Of a DNA stretch of 38,014 bases, positions 1-8,073 are shown piece after piece (within the stretch, counting starts at the first letter, position 1; each line of letters begins with the position of its first letter). Source of the stretch: Streptomyces phaeochromogenes (GTDB lineage Bacteria > Actinomycetota > Actinomycetes > Streptomycetales > Streptomycetaceae); the NCBI RefSeq assembly GCF_001418655.1, contig NZ_LIQZ01000164.1:1-38014 (forward strand). The letters are read 5' to 3'. The position numbers were made by a program, and so were the translations under genes. The notes beneath the pieces are model-generated. The model made no database searches, had not been told where the DNA came from, and worked only from the letters and a program-made list of their open reading frames with translations.

Positions 1-1561
1 CGAAGTGGCCGGCCACTTCGCGTACGCGCTCGCCGGGACTGGTGACATAGGCGACGCGGGGGACGAACTTGCGTCGGGAGGCGGTGGAGAGCACGAGGCA
101 GTCCGTACTGGAGGCGATGTCGTTCGCGCCCCCGGACCCGGTCAGCCAGCGGCCGTCGGCGAGCAGGCTCGTGTTGATGTTCCCCTTGGCGTCGATCTCG
201 CCGGCTGCCAGGACTCCCAGGCATCGACGGTTGGCCGACACCATGCCGCCCAGGATCTCGGGGATGCCCGCGAGCTGCTGGGAGCGCGTCGCGTGCAGCT
301 GGCTGAAGAGGAAGACGTCGCCGGGCTCGGGATCCGTTCCGTAGAAGCCGAGTTCGGCACAGACCGGCACCTCGACGCCCCGCCGCCGGAGCATGCCCGC
401 GGACAGCCAGGCAGCGAGGTGCGAGACGCCGATGCCCGCGAGAAGTGTGTCGTACCGGCCCTGGGTGACGCGCTCGGCGATCGCGCGGGCGCCCAGGATG
501 ATGGTCCGCTCCTGACGGGTGACGGGATCGCGGGGCAGCGGCCGGGTGCGGGCTGGGGTGCCGGTGTGGAAGGGCGGCTGTGGCTGTTCGACGGGCGTGG
601 TCATGTTCCTCGGGGCGAGCGGCTGTTCGGCGAGTTTCAGCTCCTCGCGCCGAGCCCTGCCCAGCCTCGCCACGTACTCCGCGTGGCCGGCGGGCTCCTC
701 CACCCATTCGCGGAACCACTCCTTGGCGCCCTCCTCGGTGGCCAGGCACTCGACCATCTCGGTGAGGAACGTGTAGTCGTCGCGGTAGCCGGTCACTTCC
801 CCGCTGGCGAGGCCGCGCAGGGACTGGGGGTGCGCGCCGAGCGGCGCCTCGCACAGCGCGATCACCCGCTGCCCGGGGATGACGACCTGCTCGGGCCGCG
901 CGTCGACGAACTCGTCGGGGACGATGCGCTCCACCGAGGCCAGTACGCCCTTCTCCGCCGCGTACGCGCCCCAGGCGCCCTCACCGGCCGGCGGGACCAG
1001 GATGATGTTGCCGCGCCGGTCCGCGCAGGCGCCGTGCACCAGGGTCAGGTCCGGACGCAGGCTCTCCACCAGCCCGAGCGGCCGGCCCGTGCCCGCGGGA
1101 TCGGGCAGCCGGGCGAAGCTGCGGCCCTTTCCCCTCTCCAGGTCGCTGCCGACGAGTGAGGCGGTCACCGTGTACGGAAGTCCCATCGCACCGGCCATCA
1201 GCCGCTGGGTGAAGCTGAGCAGGGACCACAGCTCGGAGGTGAACGGGATGTCGCGGGCCAGGTCGCGGTAGAGCGGGTTGGGACGCGGCGTCGGGTAGGT
1301 GTCGCCGAGGAAGCAGGTGATCAGGTGCCTGATGGCCCCCGACATGGTCAGCGCGTGCAGGGAGGTGTGCGTCGCCGAGGTACTGATCGTGAAGTCGCCG
1401 CGGCCCGCGAACTGCCGCGCCAGCGCGTAGACCATGGCGTTGGGCCGCGCCATGGTCATCGCCAGATGCAGATGAGAGCCGGGGGACACGTACCGCGCCA
1501 CCAGGGCGTCGACGTCTGCCACGAGAGCGGGACGCCCGGCGGCGCCGTTGTCCGTGCTCAT
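1..1561 (-). CDS. Family I CoA-transferase, fused two-domain (3' end outside window)
   Basis: Translation from the ATG at 1561 gives at least 520 residues and continues past the left edge. A strong ribosome binding site (AGGAGGG) lies just upstream. Residues about 1-330 look like one CoA-transferase lobe and about 350 onward like a second, as in glutaconate-type enzymes with the two subunits fused. The second lobe has CAELGFYG, matching the EXGXXG motif of family I CoA-transferases, which makes Glu403 the likely catalytic residue that carries CoA. A glycine-rich GSGGAND stretch follows near residue 490. The gene starts 38 bp after the ketosynthase stop on the same strand, so the two are probably co-transcribed. 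Inference: it makes the acyl-CoA used by the neighbouring ketosynthases. The donor and acceptor acids cannot be read from the sequence. Confidence 0.85.
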   Translation of the reverse strand, partial: MSTDNGAAGRPALVADVDALVARYVSPGSHLHLAMTMARPNAMVYALARQFAGRGDFTISTSATHTSLHALTMSGAIRHLITCFLGDTYPTPRPNPLYRDLARDIPFTSELWSLLSFTQRLMAGAMGLPYTVTASLVGSDLERGKGRSFARLPDPAGTGRPLGLVESLRPDLTLVHGACADRRGNIILVPPAGEGAWGAYAAEKGVLASVERIVPDEFVDARPEQVVIPGQRVIALCEAPLGAHPQSLRGLASGEVTGYRDDYTFLTEMVECLATEEGAKEWFREWVEEPAGHAEYVARLGRARREELKLAEQPLAPRNMTTPVEQPQPPFHTGTPARTRPLPRDPVTRQERTIILGARAIAERVTQGRYDTLLAGIGVSHLAAWLSAGMLRRRGVEVPVCAELGFYGTDPEPGDVFLFSQLHATRSQQLAGIPEILGGMVSANRRCLGVLAAGEIDAKGNINTSLLADGRWLTGSGGANDIASSTDCLVLSTASRRKFVPRVAYVTSPGERVREVAGHF

Positions 1562-1599
1562 GTCCCTCCTCGGAGGATCCGTGGTGAACTCCGGTCTGT

Positions 1600-2913
1600 T
1601 CACGCCGCGCCCATCACGAGCGCCGAGGTCTGACTGCCGATGGCGAAGGCCAGGGACACCGCGAGGCCGACGTCGGTCTCCCGCGGCCCGTCACCGACAT
1701 GGTCGTGATCGCATTCCGGATCGGGCACGGAGTCGGCGTAGTTGGCGGTCGCACACAGACACTGGTGGTGCAGCGCCAGGGCGGTGGCCGCCGCGTTGAC
1801 CAGCCCGGCCCCTCCCAGCAGATGACCGTAGACCGGCTTGACCGAGCTGAGCGGTGGCCAGGAGGAGCGCGGTCGGCCGGCATACAGGGCACCGAGCATC
1901 CGGCTCTCGGCCAGGTCGTTCTTCGGAGTCGCGGTGCCGTGACCGCAGAACCAGTCGACGTCCCGCGGAACACGTCCGGCGTCGGCGAGCGCCTCGGTGA
2001 CGACCGCCGCCGTGACTTCGCCGCTCATGTCCATGCCGAAGGGATGGCTCGCCTCGTTCCGTGCCCGGTGCGAGAGGACACGTGCGTAACCCGTGGCTCC
2101 ACGGGCCTCGGCACGGCTCTCGCGCTCCAGGCACAGCGCGACCGCTCCCTCGCCGAACACGAAGCCCTCCCGGTCACGGGTGTACGGACGCACCGCACGG
2201 GAGGGGTCGCTCGACTCGGCCGACAGCACACCGTCGCCCATCGCCTTGAAGGACTTGAACACCAGGGGTGTCAGGGGGAATTCGTAGCCCAGCACGATCA
2301 CGGCGTCCGCGCTGCCCGCGCGGATCAGCTCCGCGGCGAATCCGATGGCGTGCTGGCCGCCGACACAGGCACTGCTCAGGGTGGTGACGAGCCCTTGTAC
2401 GTCGCCGTAGATGGCGGACAACGTGGCCGGTGAGCCGGGCATGCCCCGGAGCATGGCGCCGCTGTCGGCGAAGTGCCGGGACCGGTCCGCCCCTTCCGCG
2501 TCGCCGCTCCCGTCCAGCACGCCGCTGACCCACTCCAGGGGGCCACGTGAGGAGGAGGCAATGAGTGAGAGACGGCGGGGGTCGACGTCCCCCCGGCCGA
2601 GCCCCGCGTCACGGCGCGCCTCCTCCACGGCCGACATGGCCGCGAGCGCGTCTCGCGTGTACCGGCCCGCGAACTTCTCGCTCAGCTCCGGCAGGAACTT
2701 GCGGTGGTCGAAGTCGCGCAGCTCGCCGGCCATCCGCAGTCCGGTCCGCTCGGGCTCGCAGCGCGTCAGAAATCCGATCCTCGAATTTCCGTCCCGTACG
2801 TCCTGCCAGAATTCCTTGACATTCGTCGCACCAGGGAGCATGACACCAATACCCGTGACGAGCACGGATTCCTCACGACCCCACCGTCCGGTGTTTTCAT
2901 CCAGCACAGCCAT
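1600..2913 (-). CDS. Beta-ketoacyl synthase (KAS II/KS-alpha-like), catalytically complete
   Basis: This 437-residue protein has the thiolase fold signature of FabF/KS-alpha condensing enzymes. The nucleophile is Cys183 in TLSSACVGG, the first histidine is His325 in CGHGTATP, the conserved lysine is Lys359 in SSVKP and the second histidine is His364 in VYGHLLGGAG. All residues needed for decarboxylative Claisen condensation are therefore present. The length fits the usual 410-430 residues plus a short N-terminal extension. It is transcribed divergently from a second ketosynthase across a 211-bp gap and is followed by the CoA-transferase. A primary-metabolism FabF is possible, but the companion KS, KSIII, ACP and CoA-transferase suggest a dedicated specialised pathway. 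Confidence 0.92.
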   Translation of the reverse strand: MAVLDENTGRWGREESVLVTGIGVMLPGATNVKEFWQDVRDGNSRIGFLTRCEPERTGLRMAGELRDFDHRKFLPELSEKFAGRYTRDALAAMSAVEEARRDAGLGRGDVDPRRLSLIASSSRGPLEWVSGVLDGSGDAEGADRSRHFADSGAMLRGMPGSPATLSAIYGDVQGLVTTLSSACVGGQHAIGFAAELIRAGSADAVIVLGYEFPLTPLVFKSFKAMGDGVLSAESSDPSRAVRPYTRDREGFVFGEGAVALCLERESRAEARGATGYARVLSHRARNEASHPFGMDMSGEVTAAVVTEALADAGRVPRDVDWFCGHGTATPKNDLAESRMLGALYAGRPRSSWPPLSSVKPVYGHLLGGAGLVNAAATALALHHQCLCATANYADSVPDPECDHDHVGDGPRETDVGLAVSLAFAIGSQTSALVMGAA

Positions 2914-3124
2914 AGCATGAAACTAACGGGCCGACGAACACGTCACATCCGACCGCCGGTACCCGGTGACATTCACGCCGGGTACTCGAAGTACTTCGAG
3001 AATCCCCGAAGTACCGCCGATACCTGTATTCCGTTCAACCAGGTACCGGCAGCCGGTTCCACCAGCCTCGCTCCTGCTCGTATGGTCGTCAGCCGGTGCC
3101 GCATCATCACTAGCAGGGAGCTTC
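2914..3124. promoter_or_regulatory. Divergent promoter region between two ketosynthase genes
   Basis: This gap must hold the promoters for both ketosynthase operons. It contains a perfect 16-bp palindrome, CTCGAAGTACTTCGAG (2985-3000), followed by a further CGAAGTAC half-site at 3007-3014. Directly to the left is a perfect 8-bp inverted repeat, GTACCCGG at 2959-2966 and CCGGGTAC at 2978-2985, with an 11-bp spacer. The two elements share base 2985. Such adjoining dyads suggest binding of a dimeric repressor or activator controlling both directions. No regulator gene is seen nearby, so it may lie to the left of the window. Confidence 0.6.
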
Positions 3125-4444
3125 ATGGAAGACCTTCGGAAGACCCCCGGGCGGGACACCCTGGTCACCGGCATGGGATTCGCACTGCCGGGTCCCGGAG
3201 GCCTGTGCGCGACTCCCGCCGAATTCTGGGAGACCATTTCCACGGGCGCCTGCCATGTCGAAAAGGATGGCGTCTTCTTCGGGCAGGTACGCACCGACAT
3301 CGCGGATGTTCGGGATCGCTATCCTGAACTCCCCGCCAAGATTCTCAACCTCTACTCCCCCGTTCAGCTGTACGGCCTGATCTCCATGGCGGAGGCCTGC
3401 ACCGACGCGGGCCTCGACTGGCGGGCCGGCCACCTGTCGGAAGCAGCGATCCTGGCCGCCCGCGACGGCGGCGACTGCTGGTCGACGCAGTACGCCGACA
3501 TCCTCAACACGGACCGGAACAAGGCCACCAGGGAGGAGATCAACGAGCTGGGCACCCGGCTCGCCCTCACCGGTATCCCGATGGACGTGGCGAACGTCCA
3601 GGTGGCGTTGGTCGCCGGGACCGGCCCCAACTTCACCGTGTCCAACGGCTGTACGTCCTCCGCGGTGCTGCTCGGCATGGCACACCGCATGATCGCGGCA
3701 GGCGAGGTGGACGTCGCGGTGGTCACCGGCGCGGACGTGTTCGGCCTGGATTTCCTCCAGCACTATGCGGATCTGCTCGACCGTTACGCCGAGTTGGGCG
3801 AGGCGGCGGGAGAGACCGTCGACGCCATGGAGGACGCCGCACTCGCGATGACGGAACAGATGCGCCCCTACGACCGGAACACACCGGGCTCCAACATGGG
3901 CAACGGCTCGATCACTCTTGTCGTGGAGAGCCGCGACCACGCCGAGCGGCGCGGGGCCACCCCGTACGCCCGGATGCTGTCGCAGCGCACCCGGCGGAGC
4001 CCGCAGCACAGCGCGTTCGCGATCGACCGGTCGGGGACCGGCATGGTGCAGGCGTCCCGCGACGCCATGGCAGGACTGGTCGAGGCGGACCAGATCGACT
4101 ACGTGAACGGCGGAGCCGAAGGCGATCGCGTGTTCCACGAGACCGAGTCGAACATCGTCGGCCGGCTCTTCGGGGACCGCGCTTCCCGGATGCCGGTCAC
4201 CGTGCAGGAGGCCTGCTTCGGTCACAACGGCGGACCGCTGGGCAACCTCGGTGTGGCCGCCTCGTCCCTCATGATCCAGCGCGACGAAGTGTGCCCGACG
4301 GCCGGCTGTCTGGACCCGGCGGACGAGTGCCACTTCGACCCCGTGCCGGGCACCGCGACCCGGCCGATGCGCATCGACCACGCGCTCTCCTTCAACTACA
4401 CCGTCGGCATGGTCAGCAGCGCGATTCTCCTGGGTAAGGCGTGA
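3125..4444 (+). CDS. Divergent ketosynthase, chain-length-factor-like but keeping the active-site Cys
   Basis: The ATG at 3125 is preceded by AGGGAG at a good distance and gives 439 residues; an upstream in-frame start at 2966 would run through the promoter region. The protein is a KAS II-fold condensing enzyme with Cys176 in VSNGCTSS. The usual HGTxT motif is replaced by NGGAEGD (residues 328-334), so the first catalytic histidine is lost. At the place of the conserved lysine the sequence is QEACFGH, with Glu362 five residues before His367. Chain-length factors of type II PKSs also lose these residues but normally carry Gln instead of Cys. It probably pairs with the complete ketosynthase encoded divergently. 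It may be a decarboxylating or acyl-transferring subunit; its role is inferred. The stop is followed 11 bp later by the KSIII start. Confidence 0.85.
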   Translation: MEDLRKTPGRDTLVTGMGFALPGPGGLCATPAEFWETISTGACHVEKDGVFFGQVRTDIADVRDRYPELPAKILNLYSPVQLYGLISMAEACTDAGLDWRAGHLSEAAILAARDGGDCWSTQYADILNTDRNKATREEINELGTRLALTGIPMDVANVQVALVAGTGPNFTVSNGCTSSAVLLGMAHRMIAAGEVDVAVVTGADVFGLDFLQHYADLLDRYAELGEAAGETVDAMEDAALAMTEQMRPYDRNTPGSNMGNGSITLVVESRDHAERRGATPYARMLSQRTRRSPQHSAFAIDRSGTGMVQASRDAMAGLVEADQIDYVNGGAEGDRVFHETESNIVGRLFGDRASRMPVTVQEACFGHNGGPLGNLGVAASSLMIQRDEVCPTAGCLDPADECHFDPVPGTATRPMRIDHALSFNYTVGMVSSAILLGKA

Positions 4445-4455
4445 GGGGCGGACAC

Positions 4456-5529
4456 ATGAATACCACCGACAGGGACGACATGACCGCCGCGCGGCCCACC
4501 ATCCGGCGGGCACGCTCGGCAGTGCTCGCCGGGATCTCCGGCTGGGTACCGCCCCACACGGTGACCAACGCCGATCTGTCCGCGCGCATAGACACGTCGG
4601 ACGAGTGGATCCGCACCCGCACGGGCATCTCCCAGCGCCACCGGGTCGAGCCGGGGCTGGCCACCCGTGAACTGGCCTCCGAGGCGGGAAGGCTGGCCCT
4701 CAAGTCGGCCGCCTGCGACCAGGTGGACGCGGTCATTCTGGCGACGACCACACCTGACCGGGTCTGCCCCGGCACCGCCCCGGAGGTCGCGGCCGAACTG
4801 GGCCTCGGGCCGGTCGCCGCGCACGACCTCTCCGCGGTCTGCGCCGGATTCCTGTACGCCCTGGCGAGCGCGGTCGGTTCGATAGCCGCCGGCCTGGCCG
4901 ATCGCGTGCTCATCATCGGGGCCGAGACCTTCTCCACCATCGTCGACCCCATGGACCGAGGCACGGCGATCATCTTCGGCGACGCCGCCGGAGCCGCCGT
5001 CCTGCGTGCCGGGGATCCGGACGAGCCCGGCGCGATCGGACCGATACGGCTCGGCAGCGACGGTACGCGCAGCGACCTGATCCAGGTCCCGGCCGGTGGC
5101 GCACGGCAGCGGTCCGCCGGTACGGAGCCCGACCGCAGCGAGTACTACCTGCGGATGCAGGGCCGCAAGGTCTACCGGCACGCCAAGGAACGCATGGTGG
5201 AGGCATCCCGCGAGGTGCTGGACCTCTCCGGCTGGCGGGTCGGTGATGTCGACCGCTTCGCGACCCATCAGGCCAACGCCCGCATCAGCGAGGCCGTCGC
5301 CGAGGAACTGGGCGTGCCGCGCGAACAGGTCCTGTCGAACATCGAGCACGTGGGCAACACGTCCGCCGCGTCACTGCCCCTGCTGCTGGCCGACGCCGCG
5401 TCGGCCGGGCAGCTCCGCCCGCACGACCGGCTCCTGCTGGCGGCTTTCGGCGCCGGACTGGTGTGGGGCGCGGCAACGCTGACCTGGCCGGACATCACGG
5501 CGTTGTCCGTGCACACGTATCGCGACTGA
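4456..5529 (+). CDS. Beta-ketoacyl-ACP synthase III (FabH-like)
   Basis: The ATG at 4456 follows GAGGGG with normal spacing and gives 357 residues; a GTG at 4441 overlapping the previous stop is possible but less likely. The FabH triad is complete: Cys129 in DLSAVCAGF, His271 in THQANARI and Asn301 in HVGNTSAAS. DTSDEWIRTRTGI (46-58) is the typical N-terminal FabH motif and FGDAAGA (174-180) matches the central one. KSIII enzymes condense an acyl-CoA starter with malonyl-ACP, or in some pathways transfer acyl groups. Translation is close-coupled to the unusual ketosynthase upstream, and an ACP follows. It probably primes the ACP of this locus with the acyl-CoA delivered by the CoA-transferase. 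Confidence 0.93.
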   Translation: MNTTDRDDMTAARPTIRRARSAVLAGISGWVPPHTVTNADLSARIDTSDEWIRTRTGISQRHRVEPGLATRELASEAGRLALKSAACDQVDAVILATTTPDRVCPGTAPEVAAELGLGPVAAHDLSAVCAGFLYALASAVGSIAAGLADRVLIIGAETFSTIVDPMDRGTAIIFGDAAGAAVLRAGDPDEPGAIGPIRLGSDGTRSDLIQVPAGGARQRSAGTEPDRSEYYLRMQGRKVYRHAKERMVEASREVLDLSGWRVGDVDRFATHQANARISEAVAEELGVPREQVLSNIEHVGNTSAASLPLLLADAASAGQLRPHDRLLLAAFGAGLVWGAATLTWPDITALSVHTYRD

Positions 5530-5530
5530 A

Positions 5531-5590
5531 TTCGTTCCGACAGGTTCCGGCTCGTTCCAACTCATGCCGACTCGTTCCGACTTGTTCCAA
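5531..5590 (+). repeat. Six tandem 10-bp repeats between KSIII and ACP genes
   Basis: Starting immediately after the KSIII stop, the sequence runs as six 10-bp units: TTCGTTCCGA, CAGGTTCCGG, CTCGTTCCAA, CTCATGCCGA, CTCGTTCCGA and CTTGTTCCAA. The consensus is CTCGTTCCRA, and a degenerate seventh unit follows. The period is about one helical turn. It occupies most of the 102-bp gap before the ACP. It could be a slippage-generated spacer, an array of regulator half-sites, or an RNA element that separates translation of the two genes. Confidence 0.8.
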
Positions 5591-5634
5591 GCGTCCCCGA
5601 ACTCTCCCGGCACAATGCTTCATTCGGAGGAATG

Positions 5635-5865
5635 ATGTTTGAGAAGGTCAAGTCCATCCTCACAGCAGGTTTCCAGGTCCCGGCCGATCAGATCGCCCCG
5701 GACTCCACGCTCGACGACCTCGGCCTCGACTCCCTGGCGACGGTCGAGTTCGCCCTCGCCCTGGAGAAGGACCTCGGCGTGGAGATCTCGGACGACGAGG
5801 TCGCCGATCTGGAACGGCTCGACAAGATCACGGCTCTGATCGAACGTCGCCTGCAGATCACGTGA
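5635..5865 (+). CDS. Acyl carrier protein
   Basis: This encodes a small acidic protein of 76 residues (77 if the ATG at 5632 is used). GGAGG at 5626-5630 sits better with the second of two consecutive ATG codons, so 5635 is chosen. The phosphopantetheine attachment site is the serine of LGLDSLATVEF (Ser33 from this start), and the four-helix ACP pattern with acidic helix II is clear. As the last gene of the plus-strand KS-KSIII-ACP set, it probably tethers the growing acyl chain for the two ketosynthases. It resembles both fatty-acid and polyketide ACPs and cannot be assigned to one. Confidence 0.95.
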   Translation: MFEKVKSILTAGFQVPADQIAPDSTLDDLGLDSLATVEFALALEKDLGVEISDDEVADLERLDKITALIERRLQIT

Positions 5866-6086
5866 CCCTGCGAACGCCCTGTGGCAGATCGCGCCCGACG
5901 GGTGGCTTCACGCGGATCGGACACGAGCCCAACGTTCGACTGATCGAATCGAAACTGCCTGGTGGCAGGCCGTCGGCAATGAAGAACCAGTGAAGACTGC
6001 ATGATCCGGGCAGAGACCCGGCCCAACTCTCCTTGGGACAATGCCACCGCCGCATTCCGCGACTACGACACAAGGTGGTTCTCTCC

Positions 6087-6683
6087 GTGAGACTGACCCG
6101 CGCGACCCTCGCCGTGGCCGCCGGCGCCCTCGCTCCGGCCCTGCTGCTCTCCACTCCGTCCTTGGCCGGCGCCGCGACACCGTCGCCTGCCGCCGTGGCT
6201 GCAGCGGACGCGGGCTCCCCCTACGACGAGATGGACGCGGACGACCTGCGCATCGCGATCCTCCGCATCCTGGCCGACCCCGACAGCGGTAAGCGAGTGA
6301 CCCGAGAGGCCAACGAGCTCCTCGACGACGGCACCGTGGAGGAAATGCGCGCCTGGCTCGAGACCGGCTACCGCCTCGCTCAGGCCGAGGACGACAGCGT
6401 CGCCATCGCCAGGATCCTGGCCGATCCCGACAGCGGCAAGGCCGTCATCCGTGAAGCCAACAGGGCCCTCGACGACGGCAGCCCCGAGGTCCTACGCGAA
6501 TTCCTCGAAACCGGCCTGCGTCTCGCTCAGGCCGAGGACGACCGTGTAGCCATCGCACGAATACTGGCCGATCCCAACATCAGCGACGCCCTGCGCGCGG
6601 CGGCGAACGCGGCCCTGGACGACAACACCCCGGAAGCGCTGCGTTACTTCCTTGAGGTCGGCCAGTACGAGATCGACAGCTAG
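6087..6683 (+). CDS. Secreted protein with three ALF repeats
   Basis: The GTG at 6087 is chosen because AAGGTGG lies 8 bp upstream and it directly begins a signal peptide: MRLTRAT, a hydrophobic alanine/leucine core, then an AGAATPS cleavage region near residue 30. The mature part is three copies of a repeat of about 49 residues, each with AIxRILADP, an EAN or AAN-containing helix, LDDxxxE and a closing F/WLETG-type helix. This fits the ALF family of short actinobacterial repeats of unknown function. The DNA copies are also similar (around 6371 and 6519), so they arose by recent duplication. The protein is acidic and presumably extracellular. No partner gene is evident and no enzymatic motif is seen. 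Confidence 0.8.
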   Translation: MRLTRATLAVAAGALAPALLLSTPSLAGAATPSPAAVAAADAGSPYDEMDADDLRIAILRILADPDSGKRVTREANELLDDGTVEEMRAWLETGYRLAQAEDDSVAIARILADPDSGKAVIREANRALDDGSPEVLREFLETGLRLAQAEDDRVAIARILADPNISDALRAAANAALDDNTPEALRYFLEVGQYEIDS

Positions 6684-6894
6684 GGACTGTCGCTCGAATC
6701 GGGCCAGATGAGGGATCAGGAAGCGGGGCCCGGCACGTGTAGCTGCAAGGCGGAAGAACGAGTCGGCGCGGAGTCCTGGGGCTGACGACAACGCCGCAGA
6801 CACACATGCCAGGCCCAAGCCCGGCATGATCCAAACGACAGGATCCGGCCGTCGTACGAAGTCACCTCATGCTGCTGTTGCGTAGCCTGCCGGC

Positions 6895-7560
6895 GTGGAA
6901 ATCGAACCGAACACCGACGGCTGGTTGGAAGAAACTCGGGCGTCCTACGGCACCGTCGCCGCCAGCTACGCCGACCTGATGCGCAACCTGCTGGATGAAA
7001 CGCCCTATTAGCGCGAGGCCTTGGCACTGTTCGCCGACCAGGTGCGCACCAGCGGCGGGGGCCCGGTCGCGGACGTGGGATGCGGGCCGGGGAGGATCAC
7101 GGCTCACCTGAGTGAACTGGGCGTGGACGCGTTCGGGATCGACCTGTCGCCCGGGATGATCGAGGTGGCTCGCCGCGATCACCCCGGACTCCGGTTCGAG
7201 CTCGGCTCGATGACAGACCTCGACCTTGCCGATGGCTCGATGGCCGGCCTGGTCGCCTGGTACTCGCTGATCCACGTGCCCGACGACGAGATCAGCTCGG
7301 TCTTCGCGCACTTCAAGCGAGTGGTCCGGCCCGGTGGGCCGCTGCTGCTCGGCTTCCACGTCGGTGACGAGTCGCAGCTGAAGACGCAGGGCTATGGCGG
7401 CCACCCGATGAAGATCTACGTCCATCGTCGACAGCACAGCCACATGGCTGCCTGGCTCAACGAAGCCGGCTTCACCGTCGAGACGCACAGGACTCTCACC
7501 TCAGCCGAGAGCACGCTCGGGGGAATCCTTCTCGCACGGCGCCGGCCTGACGGCCGGTAG
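6895..7560 (+). pseudogene. SAM-dependent methyltransferase split by an amber codon
   Basis: Reading from the GTG at 6895 gives a normal class I methyltransferase N-terminus (WLEETRASYGTVAASYADL) up to residue 38, where TAG at 7009-7011 stops it. The same frame then continues into VADVGCGPGRIT (SAM-binding motif I), GIDLSPGMIEVAR (motif II), YSLIHVP, VVRPGGPLLLGFH and a normal C-terminus, closing at 7560. No frameshift is needed. The truncated downstream part could restart at TTG 7021, but it would lack the helix that normally caps the SAM site. The likely explanations are a nonsense mutation, a sequencing error or, less likely, readthrough. The natural substrate is unknown. Confidence 0.75.
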
Positions 7561-7740
7561 TCCACAGACCGTTCAACGACACAGCAGTGACTCGCGAGGC
7601 GCGTCGGGGGCTTGATCTCTCGAAGTGCCCGGTGCCGGGTGATGTCTCCGGTGGCGGAACCGGCGCCTCAGCGACTACGAGCTGTTCTGTGCGTCTGTGC
7701 GTCTGTGCGAGGAATCGGACCGGTCCGACTGAAAGCGCCG

Positions 7741-8073
7741 TCAGTCCGTGGTCCAGGCGCGGAGTTGGGCGGCAAGCTCCTGGACACGCATGCCCTTGTG
7801 CCGGGCGCGCATGACGAGCGCGAGCGCCTCTTCCGGCTCGTAGTGCATGTAATGGTGCATGTAACGCCCGTTGGTGTTCAGAAATACCTCGGCGACCGAC
7901 TCGAGCATCGCTGCGGCCTTGAGCCAGTCGCTGGAGTAGACGTCGCACCCCATGTGGTGGGCCTGGACGAGAGCGCAGACGCCATGGAGGACGCAGCGGT
8001 CGAGGCAGACCGGATCTCCGGGGAGCATCTCGGCGATCTGCAGAAGTTATTGCGGGGTCAGGTAGCGCGTCAC
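7741..8073 (-). pseudogene. Doc/Fic-type toxin pseudogene
   Basis: The frame begins with GTG at 8073, whose GTGA overlaps the stop of the upstream antitoxin-like gene, a typical toxin-antitoxin arrangement. The product starts VTRYLTPQ and then meets TAA (8047-8049) as codon 9; beyond it LLQIAEM, a DVYSSDWLKAAAMLESV helix, VFLNTNGR and the C-terminal helices match Doc toxins. The segment that should carry the Fic motif HPFxDGNKR, between the KAAAxL helix and VFLxxNG, is missing, about 20 residues. With a stop codon and no catalytic motif it cannot be an active AMPylase or kinase. A shorter ORF starting at 8028 remains open but is probably not functional. Confidence 0.65.

Noticed and set aside
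5..1159. Plus-strand open frame of 384 codons at the left edge
   Set aside because: It is antisense to the CoA-transferase, has no recognisable domain, and exists because of GC-rich codon bias on the opposite strand.
3110..4513. Minus-strand 467-codon frame opposite the second ketosynthase
   Set aside because: No homology pattern; the plus strand carries a clear condensing enzyme.
7715..7728. Perfect 14-bp palindrome TCGGACCGGTCCGA
   Set aside because: It lies downstream of the Doc pseudogene with no gene start nearby; a stand-alone GC-rich palindrome of this length is weak evidence of an operator.
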